DNA from: Mesorhizobium carmichaelinearum
Lineage (GTDB): Bacteria > Pseudomonadota > Alphaproteobacteria > Rhizobiales > Rhizobiaceae
Length of the DNA stretch: 62,316 bases
Direction: 5' to 3'
Assembly: GCF_900199455.1 (NCBI RefSeq)
Contig: NZ_FZQR01000030.1
Coordinates: forward strand, 1-62,316
The translations under genes and the position numbers were made by a program. Positions 16,598 to 23,657 of the stretch are shown piece by piece; the first letter of the stretch is position 1, and each line of letters begins with the position of its first letter. Under the pieces are notes generated by a model. The model saw nothing but the letters and a program-made list of their open reading frames with translations. It did not search any database and was not told the DNA's origin.

Positions 16598-17941
16598 CTA
16601 CTCTTCCTTGGCCAGATATTTTTCCAGCCAATGGATGTCATAGTCGCCATTGGCGATATCGGCATTGCCGACCAGATCGCGAAACAGCGGCAAGGTTGTC
16701 TTGATGCCATCGACGACGAATTCATCCAGCGCCCGCCGCAGCCGCATCATGCACTCGACGCGGTTGCGCCCATGCACGATCAGCTTGCCGATCAGGCTGT
16801 CGTAATAGGGCGGGATCTTGTAGCCGGAATAGACGCCGGAATCGACGCGGATGCCGAGACCGCCCGGCGTGTGGAAATGCGTGATGGTGCCGGGCGAGGG
16901 GGTGAAGGTGCGCGGATCCTCGGCATTGATGCGGCATTCGATGGCGTGGCCATTGAACTTGATGTCTTCCTGCTTGACCGAAAGACCGCCACCGGAAGCG
17001 ACGCGGATCTGCTCATGCACGAGATCGATGCCGGTGATCGCTTCCGTCACCGGATGCTCGACCTGCAGGCGCGTGTTCATCTCGATGAAATAGAACTCGC
17101 CATTCTCGTAGAGGAACTCGATCGTGCCGGCGCCTGAATAGCCGAGATCGGCGATGGCCCTGGCGCAGATGCCGCCGATGCGGGACCGCTCCTCGGCGTT
17201 GAGCGCCGGCGAATTGGCCTCTTCCCAGACTTTCTGGTGACGCCGTTGCAGCGAACAGTCGCGTTCGCCGAAATGCACGCCGCGGCCAAAGCCGTCGCCG
17301 AACACCTGCACTTCGATATGGCGCGGCTTCTGCAGGTACTTTTCGATATAGACCGCGTCGTCGCCGAAGGCGGCACCCGCTTCGGAGCGCGCCGTCTGCA
17401 AGGCGATCTCGAGGTCCTCCTCGGTGAGCGCAACCTTCATGCCGCGCCCGCCACCGCCGGCCGAGGCCTTGATGATCACGGGATAGCCGATTTCGCCGGC
17501 GATGCGCTTGGCTTCCTTCTCGTCGGTCACCGCGCCGTCGGAACCGGGCACCACCGGAATGCCGAGGCGCTTGGCGGTGCGCTTGGCCTCGATCTTGTCG
17601 CCCATGATACGGATATGGTCGCCGGACGGACCGATGAAGGTGATGTTGTGCGCGGCCAGGATGTCGGCGAACTTGGCGTTCTCCGACAGGAAGCCGTAGC
17701 CCGGATGCACGGCGTCGGCGCCGGTGATCTCGCAGGCCGCGACGATCTGATGGATGTTGAGATAGCTGTCGCGCGATGGCGGCGGGCCAATGCACACGCT
17801 TTCGTCGGCGAGCCTGACATGCATGGCGTCAGCGTCGGCGGTCGAATGCACCACCACCGTCTGGATGCCGAGTTCCTTGCAGGCGCGCAGCACCCGAAGC
17901 GCGATTTCGCCGCGATTGGCGATGAGGATCTTCTGGAACAT
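16598..17941 (-). CDS. accC: acetyl-CoA carboxylase, biotin carboxylase subunit
   Basis: A 447-residue ATP-grasp enzyme that carboxylates biotin on AccB, the first half-reaction of malonyl-CoA formation. Visible features are KILIANRGEIALRVLRACKELG at the start, HPGYGFLSENAKFA near 82-95, the glycine-rich ATP loop ASAGGGGRGM near 161-170, FIEMNTRLQVEHPVTE near 286-301 with metal ligands, and IECRINAEDP near 336. It lies 10 bases after accB in the same minus-strand operon. Confidence 0.98.
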   Translation of the reverse strand: MFQKILIANRGEIALRVLRACKELGIQTVVVHSTADADAMHVRLADESVCIGPPPSRDSYLNIHQIVAACEITGADAVHPGYGFLSENAKFADILAAHNITFIGPSGDHIRIMGDKIEAKRTAKRLGIPVVPGSDGAVTDEKEAKRIAGEIGYPVIIKASAGGGGRGMKVALTEEDLEIALQTARSEAGAAFGDDAVYIEKYLQKPRHIEVQVFGDGFGRGVHFGERDCSLQRRHQKVWEEANSPALNAEERSRIGGICARAIADLGYSGAGTIEFLYENGEFYFIEMNTRLQVEHPVTEAITGIDLVHEQIRVASGGGLSVKQEDIKFNGHAIECRINAEDPRTFTPSPGTITHFHTPGGLGIRVDSGVYSGYKIPPYYDSLIGKLIVHGRNRVECMMRLRRALDEFVVDGIKTTLPLFRDLVGNADIANGDYDIHWLEKYLAKEE

Positions 17942-17951
17942 CCGGCCCGCT

Positions 17952-18413
17952 CTACTCGATCACGACGAGCGGCATGCCGTATTCGACCGGCGTCGCATCC
18001 TCGAACAGGATCGCCGTCACCGTGCCGGCGCGCGGCGAGGGGATCTGGTTCATCGTCTTCATCGCCTCGATGATCAGCAGCGTCTGGCCTTCCTTGACCT
18101 TCTGGCCGACCTCGATGAACGCCTTGGCGTCGGGCGACGGTGCCAGATAGGCGGTGCCGACCATCGGCGAGGTGACCGCGTTCTTCGATACGTCGACCGC
18201 TGCCGGGGCGGCCGCGGCAGCGGGCTGAACTGCTGCCGAAGGCGCATAGCTGGGCGGGGGGGCTGCAATCGCGTGGACTGCAGGTGCCTGCCGTGACACG
18301 CGCACCTTCAGGTCACCCAGTTCGACCTCGATCTCGGTCAGGTTGGTGTCATTCAGTATGCCCGCCAGATCGCGGATCAACTGCTGGTCAACACCGGTCT
18401 TCTTTATCGACAT
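17952..18413 (-). CDS. accB: acetyl-CoA carboxylase, biotin carboxyl carrier protein
   Basis: 153 residues from the ATG at 18413, preceded by AGAAGG at good spacing; a start at 18443 would overlap aroQ and add ten residues. The N-terminal part (MSIKKTGVDQQLIRDLAGIL) is the usual dimer or docking segment, followed by a Pro/Ala linker. The C-terminal biotinyl domain carries the thumb SPMVGTAYLAPSPDA and the biotinylation motif IIEAMKTMNQI. It accepts CO2 on biotin from AccC and hands it to AccA/AccD, which are not in this window. Confidence 0.97.
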   Translation of the reverse strand: MSIKKTGVDQQLIRDLAGILNDTNLTEIEVELGDLKVRVSRQAPAVHAIAAPPPSYAPSAAVQPAAAAAPAAVDVSKNAVTSPMVGTAYLAPSPDAKAFIEVGQKVKEGQTLLIIEAMKTMNQIPSPRAGTVTAILFEDATPVEYGMPLVVIE

Positions 18414-18439
18414 TTTCGAGCCTTCTGTTTGTTGGCCGG

Positions 18440-18874
18440 TCATAGGCGTGCGGCCAGCGCCTGCAGCGCCAGCGTGTAGCCAAGCGGCCCAAAGCCACAG
18501 ATCATGCCGACGGCGACCGGCGCGATCATGGAGACGTGGCGGAATGATTCCCGCGCATGGATGTTGGAAAGGTGAACTTCGGCGACCGGCAGCGGCGCGA
18601 CCGAACGGATGGCATCATGGATCGCGATCGAGGTATGGCTGTAGGCGCCTGGATTGATGACGATGCCGGCGGCCTTGTCGCCGGCTTCCTGGATCCAGTC
18701 GACAAGGTCACCTTCGTGGTTCGACTGGCGGAAATCGATCTCGAGCCCGAGCGACGCGCCGGCCTGCTTGCAGTCGTCGGCGATCGCGGCAAGCGTCTTG
18801 CCGCCATAGATGCCCGGCTCGCGCTTGCCGAGCGCGTTGAGATTGGGACCGTTCAGGACGAAAACCGTTTTCAA
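18440..18874 (-). CDS. aroQ: type II 3-dehydroquinate dehydratase
   Basis: A 144-residue flavodoxin-like enzyme that dehydrates 3-dehydroquinate to 3-dehydroshikimate in the shikimate pathway. All family motifs are present: VLNGPNLNALGKREPGIYG near 6-24 with the catalytic Tyr, FRQSNHEGDLVDWIQ near 48, INPGAYSHTSIAIHDA near 74-89 and EVHLSNIHARESFRH near 98-112. It is the first gene of the operon with accB, accC and aat. That link between aromatic and fatty acid synthesis genes is common in alphaproteobacteria. Confidence 0.97.
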   Translation of the reverse strand: MKTVFVLNGPNLNALGKREPGIYGGKTLAAIADDCKQAGASLGLEIDFRQSNHEGDLVDWIQEAGDKAAGIVINPGAYSHTSIAIHDAIRSVAPLPVAEVHLSNIHARESFRHVSMIAPVAVGMICGFGPLGYTLALQALAARL

Positions 18875-19019
18875 AAAAGCCGACCTTTTCCGGCGCCGGT
18901 GGCAAACCGGCGCGCTGGGCCTCTATACCGGGCATAGCCGTCCGCGAAAAGAGCGCAAGTGCGTTCTTTCACTGTCCACAACAGGTCGAAATGCGCCCGT
19001 GAAGAAAACCCCCGGCTGA

Positions 19020-19856
19020 TCAAAGCGCGGCCTTCGCCGCCTCGATCTTTTGCGCCAGCACTTCCTGCCCGAGAGCGCCGAACACGACCTCGTTGCCGAC
19101 GACATAGGACGGCGTTCCGGTGATCGACAGCTTGTTGGCAAGATCGTAGGTCTTGGAGAAGGCCTCGGTGATCGACGGATCCTTCATCTTCTCGCGCAGC
19201 GTCGCCTCGTCGGCGCCGAGCGAAAGCGCGATCTTGATCGCGGCTGCTTCGGTGGCGCGTCCCTGGCCGCCGAGCAGCGCATTGTGGAACTCGCCGTATT
19301 TTTCCGGCTTCATCAGGTGGAAGGCCATCGAGACGACGCTGGCTTTTTGCGAATCCGGGCCGAGGATCGGGAATTCCTTGAGCACGAAGCGCAGATCCGG
19401 ATCGGACTTGGTCAGTGCTCGCATGTCCTCGATGGCGCGTTTGCAGAAGCCGCAATTGTAGTCGTAGAACTCGACGATGGTCACCTTGCCATTCGGGTTG
19501 CCGACGATGCCGTCGAAGCTGGAGTTGAAGATCTGCTCCTTGGCGTTCTTGATGACGCCGAGCGCGGCGATCCGTTGTTCTTCCTTCTGCTTGGCCTCGA
19601 GCGCGTCCTGCACTTCGAGCAGCACTTCCGGGTTCTTCAGGAGGTAGTCGCGGATTATGCCCTCGACCTCGGTGCGGTCGATCTTGGTATCGGCCGCCTT
19701 GGTGTCGGCCCCTGCCGTCTGGACAGGCTGAGTCGCCTGGACAGGCTGCGCTGTACCGGCCTTAGCAATCTGCGGGCTGCCGGCGACGAAACCGAAAGCC
19801 AGCATGGTGAGGGCCACAGCGATCCCCGTGGTGCCCAGCAGCAGTGCCTTTTTCAT
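19020..19856 (-). CDS. DsbA-family thiol oxidoreductase, exported
   Basis: A 278-residue protein with a signal peptide or N-terminal anchor (hydrophobic 5-25). A Gln/Pro/Thr linker, then a helical region about 60-110, precede the thioredoxin-like DsbA domain from about 123. The active site is C135-G-F-C138 in EFYDYNCGFCKRAI, and the cis-Pro region is ITGTPSYVVGNEV near 250. It resembles the Com1/BcfH-like DsbA group of rhizobia, thought to form or isomerise disulfides in the periplasm. Whether it oxidises or isomerises cannot be told. It is followed by the aroQ operon. Confidence 0.92.
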   Translation of the reverse strand: MKKALLLGTTGIAVALTMLAFGFVAGSPQIAKAGTAQPVQATQPVQTAGADTKAADTKIDRTEVEGIIRDYLLKNPEVLLEVQDALEAKQKEEQRIAALGVIKNAKEQIFNSSFDGIVGNPNGKVTIVEFYDYNCGFCKRAIEDMRALTKSDPDLRFVLKEFPILGPDSQKASVVSMAFHLMKPEKYGEFHNALLGGQGRATEAAAIKIALSLGADEATLREKMKDPSITEAFSKTYDLANKLSITGTPSYVVGNEVVFGALGQEVLAQKIEAAKAAL

Positions 19857-19920
19857 CGTTCTCGTTCCTTTTGCCTGTTTCCCGGTCCGGCTGTGTCGCA
19901 GCGCGTGACCGGAAGGTTCA

Positions 19921-21312
19921 CTAGATCTTGCTTGTCGATTTGTAGTTTATGATATCCTGGGCGCGTATCCAACGCGGCTCGCCGCGCTTCATCTGCTGTT
20001 GCGCGCGCATGGCGAAGATCTTCGCATCCTTGTAGTTACCGGAATAGAAATGACCCTCGGCCGTCGCCAGCTCGGCGCCCGGTATGTCACCCAACTCGCC
20101 GTAAGCCTGCGCCAGGTAACGATACCCCTCGGAATTCTCCTTGTCGCGACCGAGACCATTGTTGATCTGCACGACGGCTTTCTTCAGCGCGTCAGGCGTG
20201 CCGACCGCCATCAGCGCCTGGCCAAGCGAGACGGGCAGCAAGCCGGACCGCGCGGGATCGAGGCTGACCGCCTTGGCGTAGGCTTCGGCTGCTTCCTTGG
20301 GCTTGTTCGCCTTCATCAGGATATCGCCGCGCAATTCCTGGAAATAGGCGTTCTTGGGCTGCGCCTTGATCAGGGCATTGGTCTTGGCGAGTGCGCCGGC
20401 GATGTCACCGTAAAGGTAGGTCGACTGGGCATCGCCGTAGAGTGCCGCGAGGCTGCCCCGCATCTTTTGCATCAGCCTGCCTGCGGTGGCCTTGCCTTCC
20501 ATATAGACGGCGATCTTCACGCGCATCATGTCGTGGCGCTGCTGCAGCGCCGGCGGATCAGGCTTGTCGACATTCGGGCTCTGCTTCACCAGCACTTCGA
20601 GATTGGCGATGCGCTCCTGCGGCATCGGGTGGCTGATCCGGTAGGGATCGATCTGCGCACCCGACAGGGACAGCGCGGTCTGGAAGCGGCGGAACGTCTT
20701 CAGCATGCCCATGCCGGACTGGCCGGTGGCGTTGAGATAGGTGATGGCGGAGCGGTCGGCCGTTATCTCTTCGGTGCGCTGGTAGGCGAGGATGCTGCGC
20801 TGTGCCATCTCGCCGCCGCCGGCGGCAACACCCATGCCGGCGCCGGCAAGGCCGCGGCTGTTGGTGGTGGCGCCAGCGACGATCGCACCGGCGCCAAGCA
20901 AGGTGGCGATGATGGCCATCGTCTTGGCGCGCTCGAGCTGGTCACGCAGTTTCTGCTGGTGGCCGCCGGCGATATGGCCGGCCTCGTGCGCGATGACGCC
21001 GATGATTTCGTTCGGCGTTTCGGCCGTCATCAGCGCGCCGGTGTTGATGAACAGCCGACGCCCGGTCACGAAAGCGTTGAAGCTGGAATCGTTGACCAGC
21101 ACGATATCGATGCCGTCATTCGCCAGCCCCGCCGCCTTGAAGATCGGCCGCGCGTAGTCACGCACCAGGGCCTCGATCTCGGCATCGCGTACCACCGGCA
21201 CGCTTTGGGCGAAGGCGGTGACCGAACTCGCCACGGCAACGGCGACGCCAAGCGAAAGCGTCGCGAAAACACGCGCGATCTTGGCAATCGTCGATCTGGG
21301 TCGGCTCAACAT
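19921..21312 (-). CDS. M48 family metallopeptidase with TPR-like C-terminus (BepA-like)
   Basis: A 463-residue exported protein with a hydrophobic signal 13-36 ending AFAQS. The M48 zinc peptidase domain spans about 45-240 with HEAGH at 109-113 and a third ligand in the EITADRSAITYL region near 185. A helical TPR-like half (300-450) follows. This layout matches BepA/YfgC, a periplasmic protease-chaperone that assists LptD and outer-membrane protein assembly. An AQP-type BepA role is an inference from architecture. It lies 64 bases upstream of the DsbA gene on the same strand. Confidence 0.9.
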   Translation of the reverse strand: MLSRPRSTIAKIARVFATLSLGVAVAVASSVTAFAQSVPVVRDAEIEALVRDYARPIFKAAGLANDGIDIVLVNDSSFNAFVTGRRLFINTGALMTAETPNEIIGVIAHEAGHIAGGHQQKLRDQLERAKTMAIIATLLGAGAIVAGATTNSRGLAGAGMGVAAGGGEMAQRSILAYQRTEEITADRSAITYLNATGQSGMGMLKTFRRFQTALSLSGAQIDPYRISHPMPQERIANLEVLVKQSPNVDKPDPPALQQRHDMMRVKIAVYMEGKATAGRLMQKMRGSLAALYGDAQSTYLYGDIAGALAKTNALIKAQPKNAYFQELRGDILMKANKPKEAAEAYAKAVSLDPARSGLLPVSLGQALMAVGTPDALKKAVVQINNGLGRDKENSEGYRYLAQAYGELGDIPGAELATAEGHFYSGNYKDAKIFAMRAQQQMKRGEPRWIRAQDIINYKSTSKI

Positions 21313-21460
21313 GACGTGTCCACTGGTAGACGAGCGGGCGAAAGATGAAAAGTCGGCACCGGAAAAACTTCCTCAACTTGTGATCCTCACATCAATCGGG
21401 CATTTGTGCGGCGCATATATTCGAGGGCATGGCGTGCCCAACCGTCGGGATAGGGATAAA

Positions 21461-22609
21461 ATGGTCGTTTCGCTCTCACGTCGTGGCAATGTCGAGCCAT
21501 TCCACGCCATGGATGTGCTGGCGGAAGCGAACAGGCTGAGGGCCCAGGGCGTGCCGGTGATCTCCATGGCGGTGGGCCAGCCGTCCGATCCGGCGCCCGC
21601 TCGGGTTCGCGCCGCCGCGGCCAAGGCTTTGCAGCACGGCCGCATCGGCTACACCGACACGCTGGGGCTGGCCGGTCTGCGCAAGGCGATCGCCGAGCAT
21701 TACGCGGATCACTATCGGCTTGAAGTCGAGCCTGGCCGGATTGCGGTGACCACAGGTTCGTCGGCGGCCTTCAATCTTGCCTTCCTGGCGATGTTCGATC
21801 CGGGCGACCGCGTTGCCATCGCAGCACCCGGCTACCCTGCCTATCGCAACATCATGGCGGCGCTCGGCATCGAAGTGGTCGAGATCGAGCTTGGCGACGC
21901 GGCCTACCTGCATGCCGGTCATCTGGAGGCCGCGCATCGCGAGAAGCCGCTGAAGGGCGTTCTGTTCGCGAGCCCCGCCAACCCGACCGGTGCCGTCATA
22001 CCGGCCGATGAACTGTCGGCGCTGGTCAATACAGCGGAGACACTGGGCATCGCCGTCATTTCCGATGAGATCTACCATAGGTTGGCCTATGGCGCCCCTG
22101 ACACCACGGCACTTGCCTTCGGCAACAGCGTGACGGTGATCAATTCCTTCTCGAAATACTACTGCATGACCGGCTGGCGCATTGGCTGGATGGTGTTGCC
22201 GGAAGAGCTGGTGCGGCCGGTCGAGCGCATTGCCCAGAGCCTCTACATCTCGCCGCCGGAACTGTCGCAGATCGCCGCGATCGAGGCCTTTGCCGCGACC
22301 GATGAGCTGGAAGCGGTCAAGGGCCGCTACGCCTGGAACCGCGAACTGCTGATGACACGCCTGCCGGAACTCGGCTTTCCGCTGGCCGCACCCATGGACG
22401 GCGCCTTCTATGCCTTTTGCGATGTCACCCGACACACCAATGACAGCATGGCTTTTGCGCGCAAGATGCTGGCCGAGGCGCATGTGGCGGCGACGCCCGG
22501 CCGCGACTTCGACACCCAGGCGGGGCACCGAACGATGCGGTTTTCCTATGCCGGCAGCCACGACGACATGGTCGAGGCGATGGCGCGCATCGAACGCTGG
22601 TTGAGGTAG
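21461..22609 (+). CDS. class I/II pyridoxal-phosphate aminotransferase
   Basis: 382 residues from the ATG at 21461 (MVVSLSRRGNVEPF); the upstream in-frame extension overlaps the divergent M48 gene and looks spurious. The fold-type I aminotransferase motifs are clear: GYTDTLGLAGLRKAIA near 63-78, NPTG at 174-177, SDEIYHRL near 201, the PLP lysine K232 in SFSKYYCMTGWRIGW, and RFSYAG near the C-terminus that binds the substrate carboxylate. The amino acid substrate is not predictable. glsA starts four bases after its stop, suggesting co-transcription and a shared role in amino-group metabolism. Confidence 0.92.
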   Translation: MVVSLSRRGNVEPFHAMDVLAEANRLRAQGVPVISMAVGQPSDPAPARVRAAAAKALQHGRIGYTDTLGLAGLRKAIAEHYADHYRLEVEPGRIAVTTGSSAAFNLAFLAMFDPGDRVAIAAPGYPAYRNIMAALGIEVVEIELGDAAYLHAGHLEAAHREKPLKGVLFASPANPTGAVIPADELSALVNTAETLGIAVISDEIYHRLAYGAPDTTALAFGNSVTVINSFSKYYCMTGWRIGWMVLPEELVRPVERIAQSLYISPPELSQIAAIEAFAATDELEAVKGRYAWNRELLMTRLPELGFPLAAPMDGAFYAFCDVTRHTNDSMAFARKMLAEAHVAATPGRDFDTQAGHRTMRFSYAGSHDDMVEAMARIERWLR

Positions 22610-22613
22610 AACC

Positions 22614-23561
22614 ATGCCGGAACTCGAACAGGCCCCCAAACTTGATCAAGCATTGGCCGAAGTCGCCGCCGAAATGACCGAGCGCACCGATCGCGGCGAT
22701 GTCGCGACTTACATTCCTCAACTGGGTAAGGTCGATCCGAAAAAATTCGGCATTGCCGCCGTCACCAATGACGGCCGTGTGCTGATGGCGGGCGATGCCG
22801 ATCAGGCATTTTCGATCCAGAGCATCTCCAAGGTGTTCACCTTGACGCTGGCGCTCGGCAATGTCGGCGATGCGCTGTGGAAACGGGTCGGGCGCGAGCC
22901 GTCGGGCAATCCGTTCAACTCGATCGTCCAACTCGAGCACGAGAACGGCATTCCGCGCAATCCGTTCATCAATGCCGGCGCCATCGTTATTTCCGATATC
23001 CTGCTTGCCGGCCACCAGCCGCGCGAGGCGATTGGCGAGATCCTGCGCTTCATCCAGTTCCTTGCCGACGACGAGACCATCATCATCGATCGTGAGGTCG
23101 CGGCCTCCGAACGCGCCACCGGCTATCGCAACTTCGCGCTGGCCAACTACATGAAATCCTTTGGCAATCTTCACCATGCGCCGGAACTGGCGCTCGGCGT
23201 CTATTTCCACCATTGCGCGATCGCCATGAGTTGCCGACAACTGGCGATGGCCGGCCGTTTCCTCGCCAATGGCGGCAAGAACCCGGCCACCGGATATCAG
23301 GTGGTGTCGGCGGAGCGGGCGCGGCGCATCGGCGCCATGATGCTGACCTGCGGCCACTATGACGGCTCCGGCGACTTCGCCTTCCGAGTCGGCATTCCAG
23401 GAAAAAGCGGCGTCGGCGGCGGCATATTGGGCATCGTGCCAGGCGTCGCCTCGCTCGCCGTCTGGTCGCCCGGTCTCAACGCCAACGGCAATTCCAAGCT
23501 CGGTTCGATCGCGCTGGAGAAGCTGGCCAGGATGATGAACTGGTCGATCTTCGCGCCTTAG
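22614..23561 (+). CDS. glsA: glutaminase A
   Basis: A 315-residue cytoplasmic enzyme of the serine-dependent beta-lactamase-like glutaminase family; it hydrolyses glutamine to glutamate and ammonia. The catalytic SxxK is S70-I-S-K73 within AFSIQSISKVFTL. Other conserved blocks are REPSGNPFNSIVQLE near 96-110, GIPRNPFINAGAIV near 113-126, NFALANYMKSFGN near 174 and SGVGGGILGIVPG near 264-276. The length is normal. It follows the aminotransferase by four bases. Glutaminases of this type can support acid resistance or nitrogen turnover; the role here is not shown. Confidence 0.96.
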   Translation: MPELEQAPKLDQALAEVAAEMTERTDRGDVATYIPQLGKVDPKKFGIAAVTNDGRVLMAGDADQAFSIQSISKVFTLTLALGNVGDALWKRVGREPSGNPFNSIVQLEHENGIPRNPFINAGAIVISDILLAGHQPREAIGEILRFIQFLADDETIIIDREVAASERATGYRNFALANYMKSFGNLHHAPELALGVYFHHCAIAMSCRQLAMAGRFLANGGKNPATGYQVVSAERARRIGAMMLTCGHYDGSGDFAFRVGIPGKSGVGGGILGIVPGVASLAVWSPGLNANGNSKLGSIALEKLARMMNWSIFAP

Positions 23562-23588
23562 CCTCTCATGTACGTTGGAGAAATGAAA

Positions 23589-23621
23589 AATCCCGCGTCG
23601 TCTTTCGATCGGCGCGGGATT
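23589..23621. terminator. shared terminator between glsA and rne
   Basis: A 9-bp perfect stem (AATCCCGCG with its complement) around a 15-base spacer, in the 96-base gap between the convergent glsA and rne stop codons. On the plus strand it is followed by TCTCTTATC; on the minus strand by TTTTTCATTT, which is the better intrinsic terminator and would serve rne. Confidence 0.8.
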
Positions 23622-23657
23622 CTCTTATCAAAAAATCACTTCAACCAGTTGAAAGGC

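Noticed and set aside
19999..21348. 449-codon ORF antisense to the M48 peptidase
   Set aside because: The minus-strand protein has HEAGH and TPR features; this frame has none.
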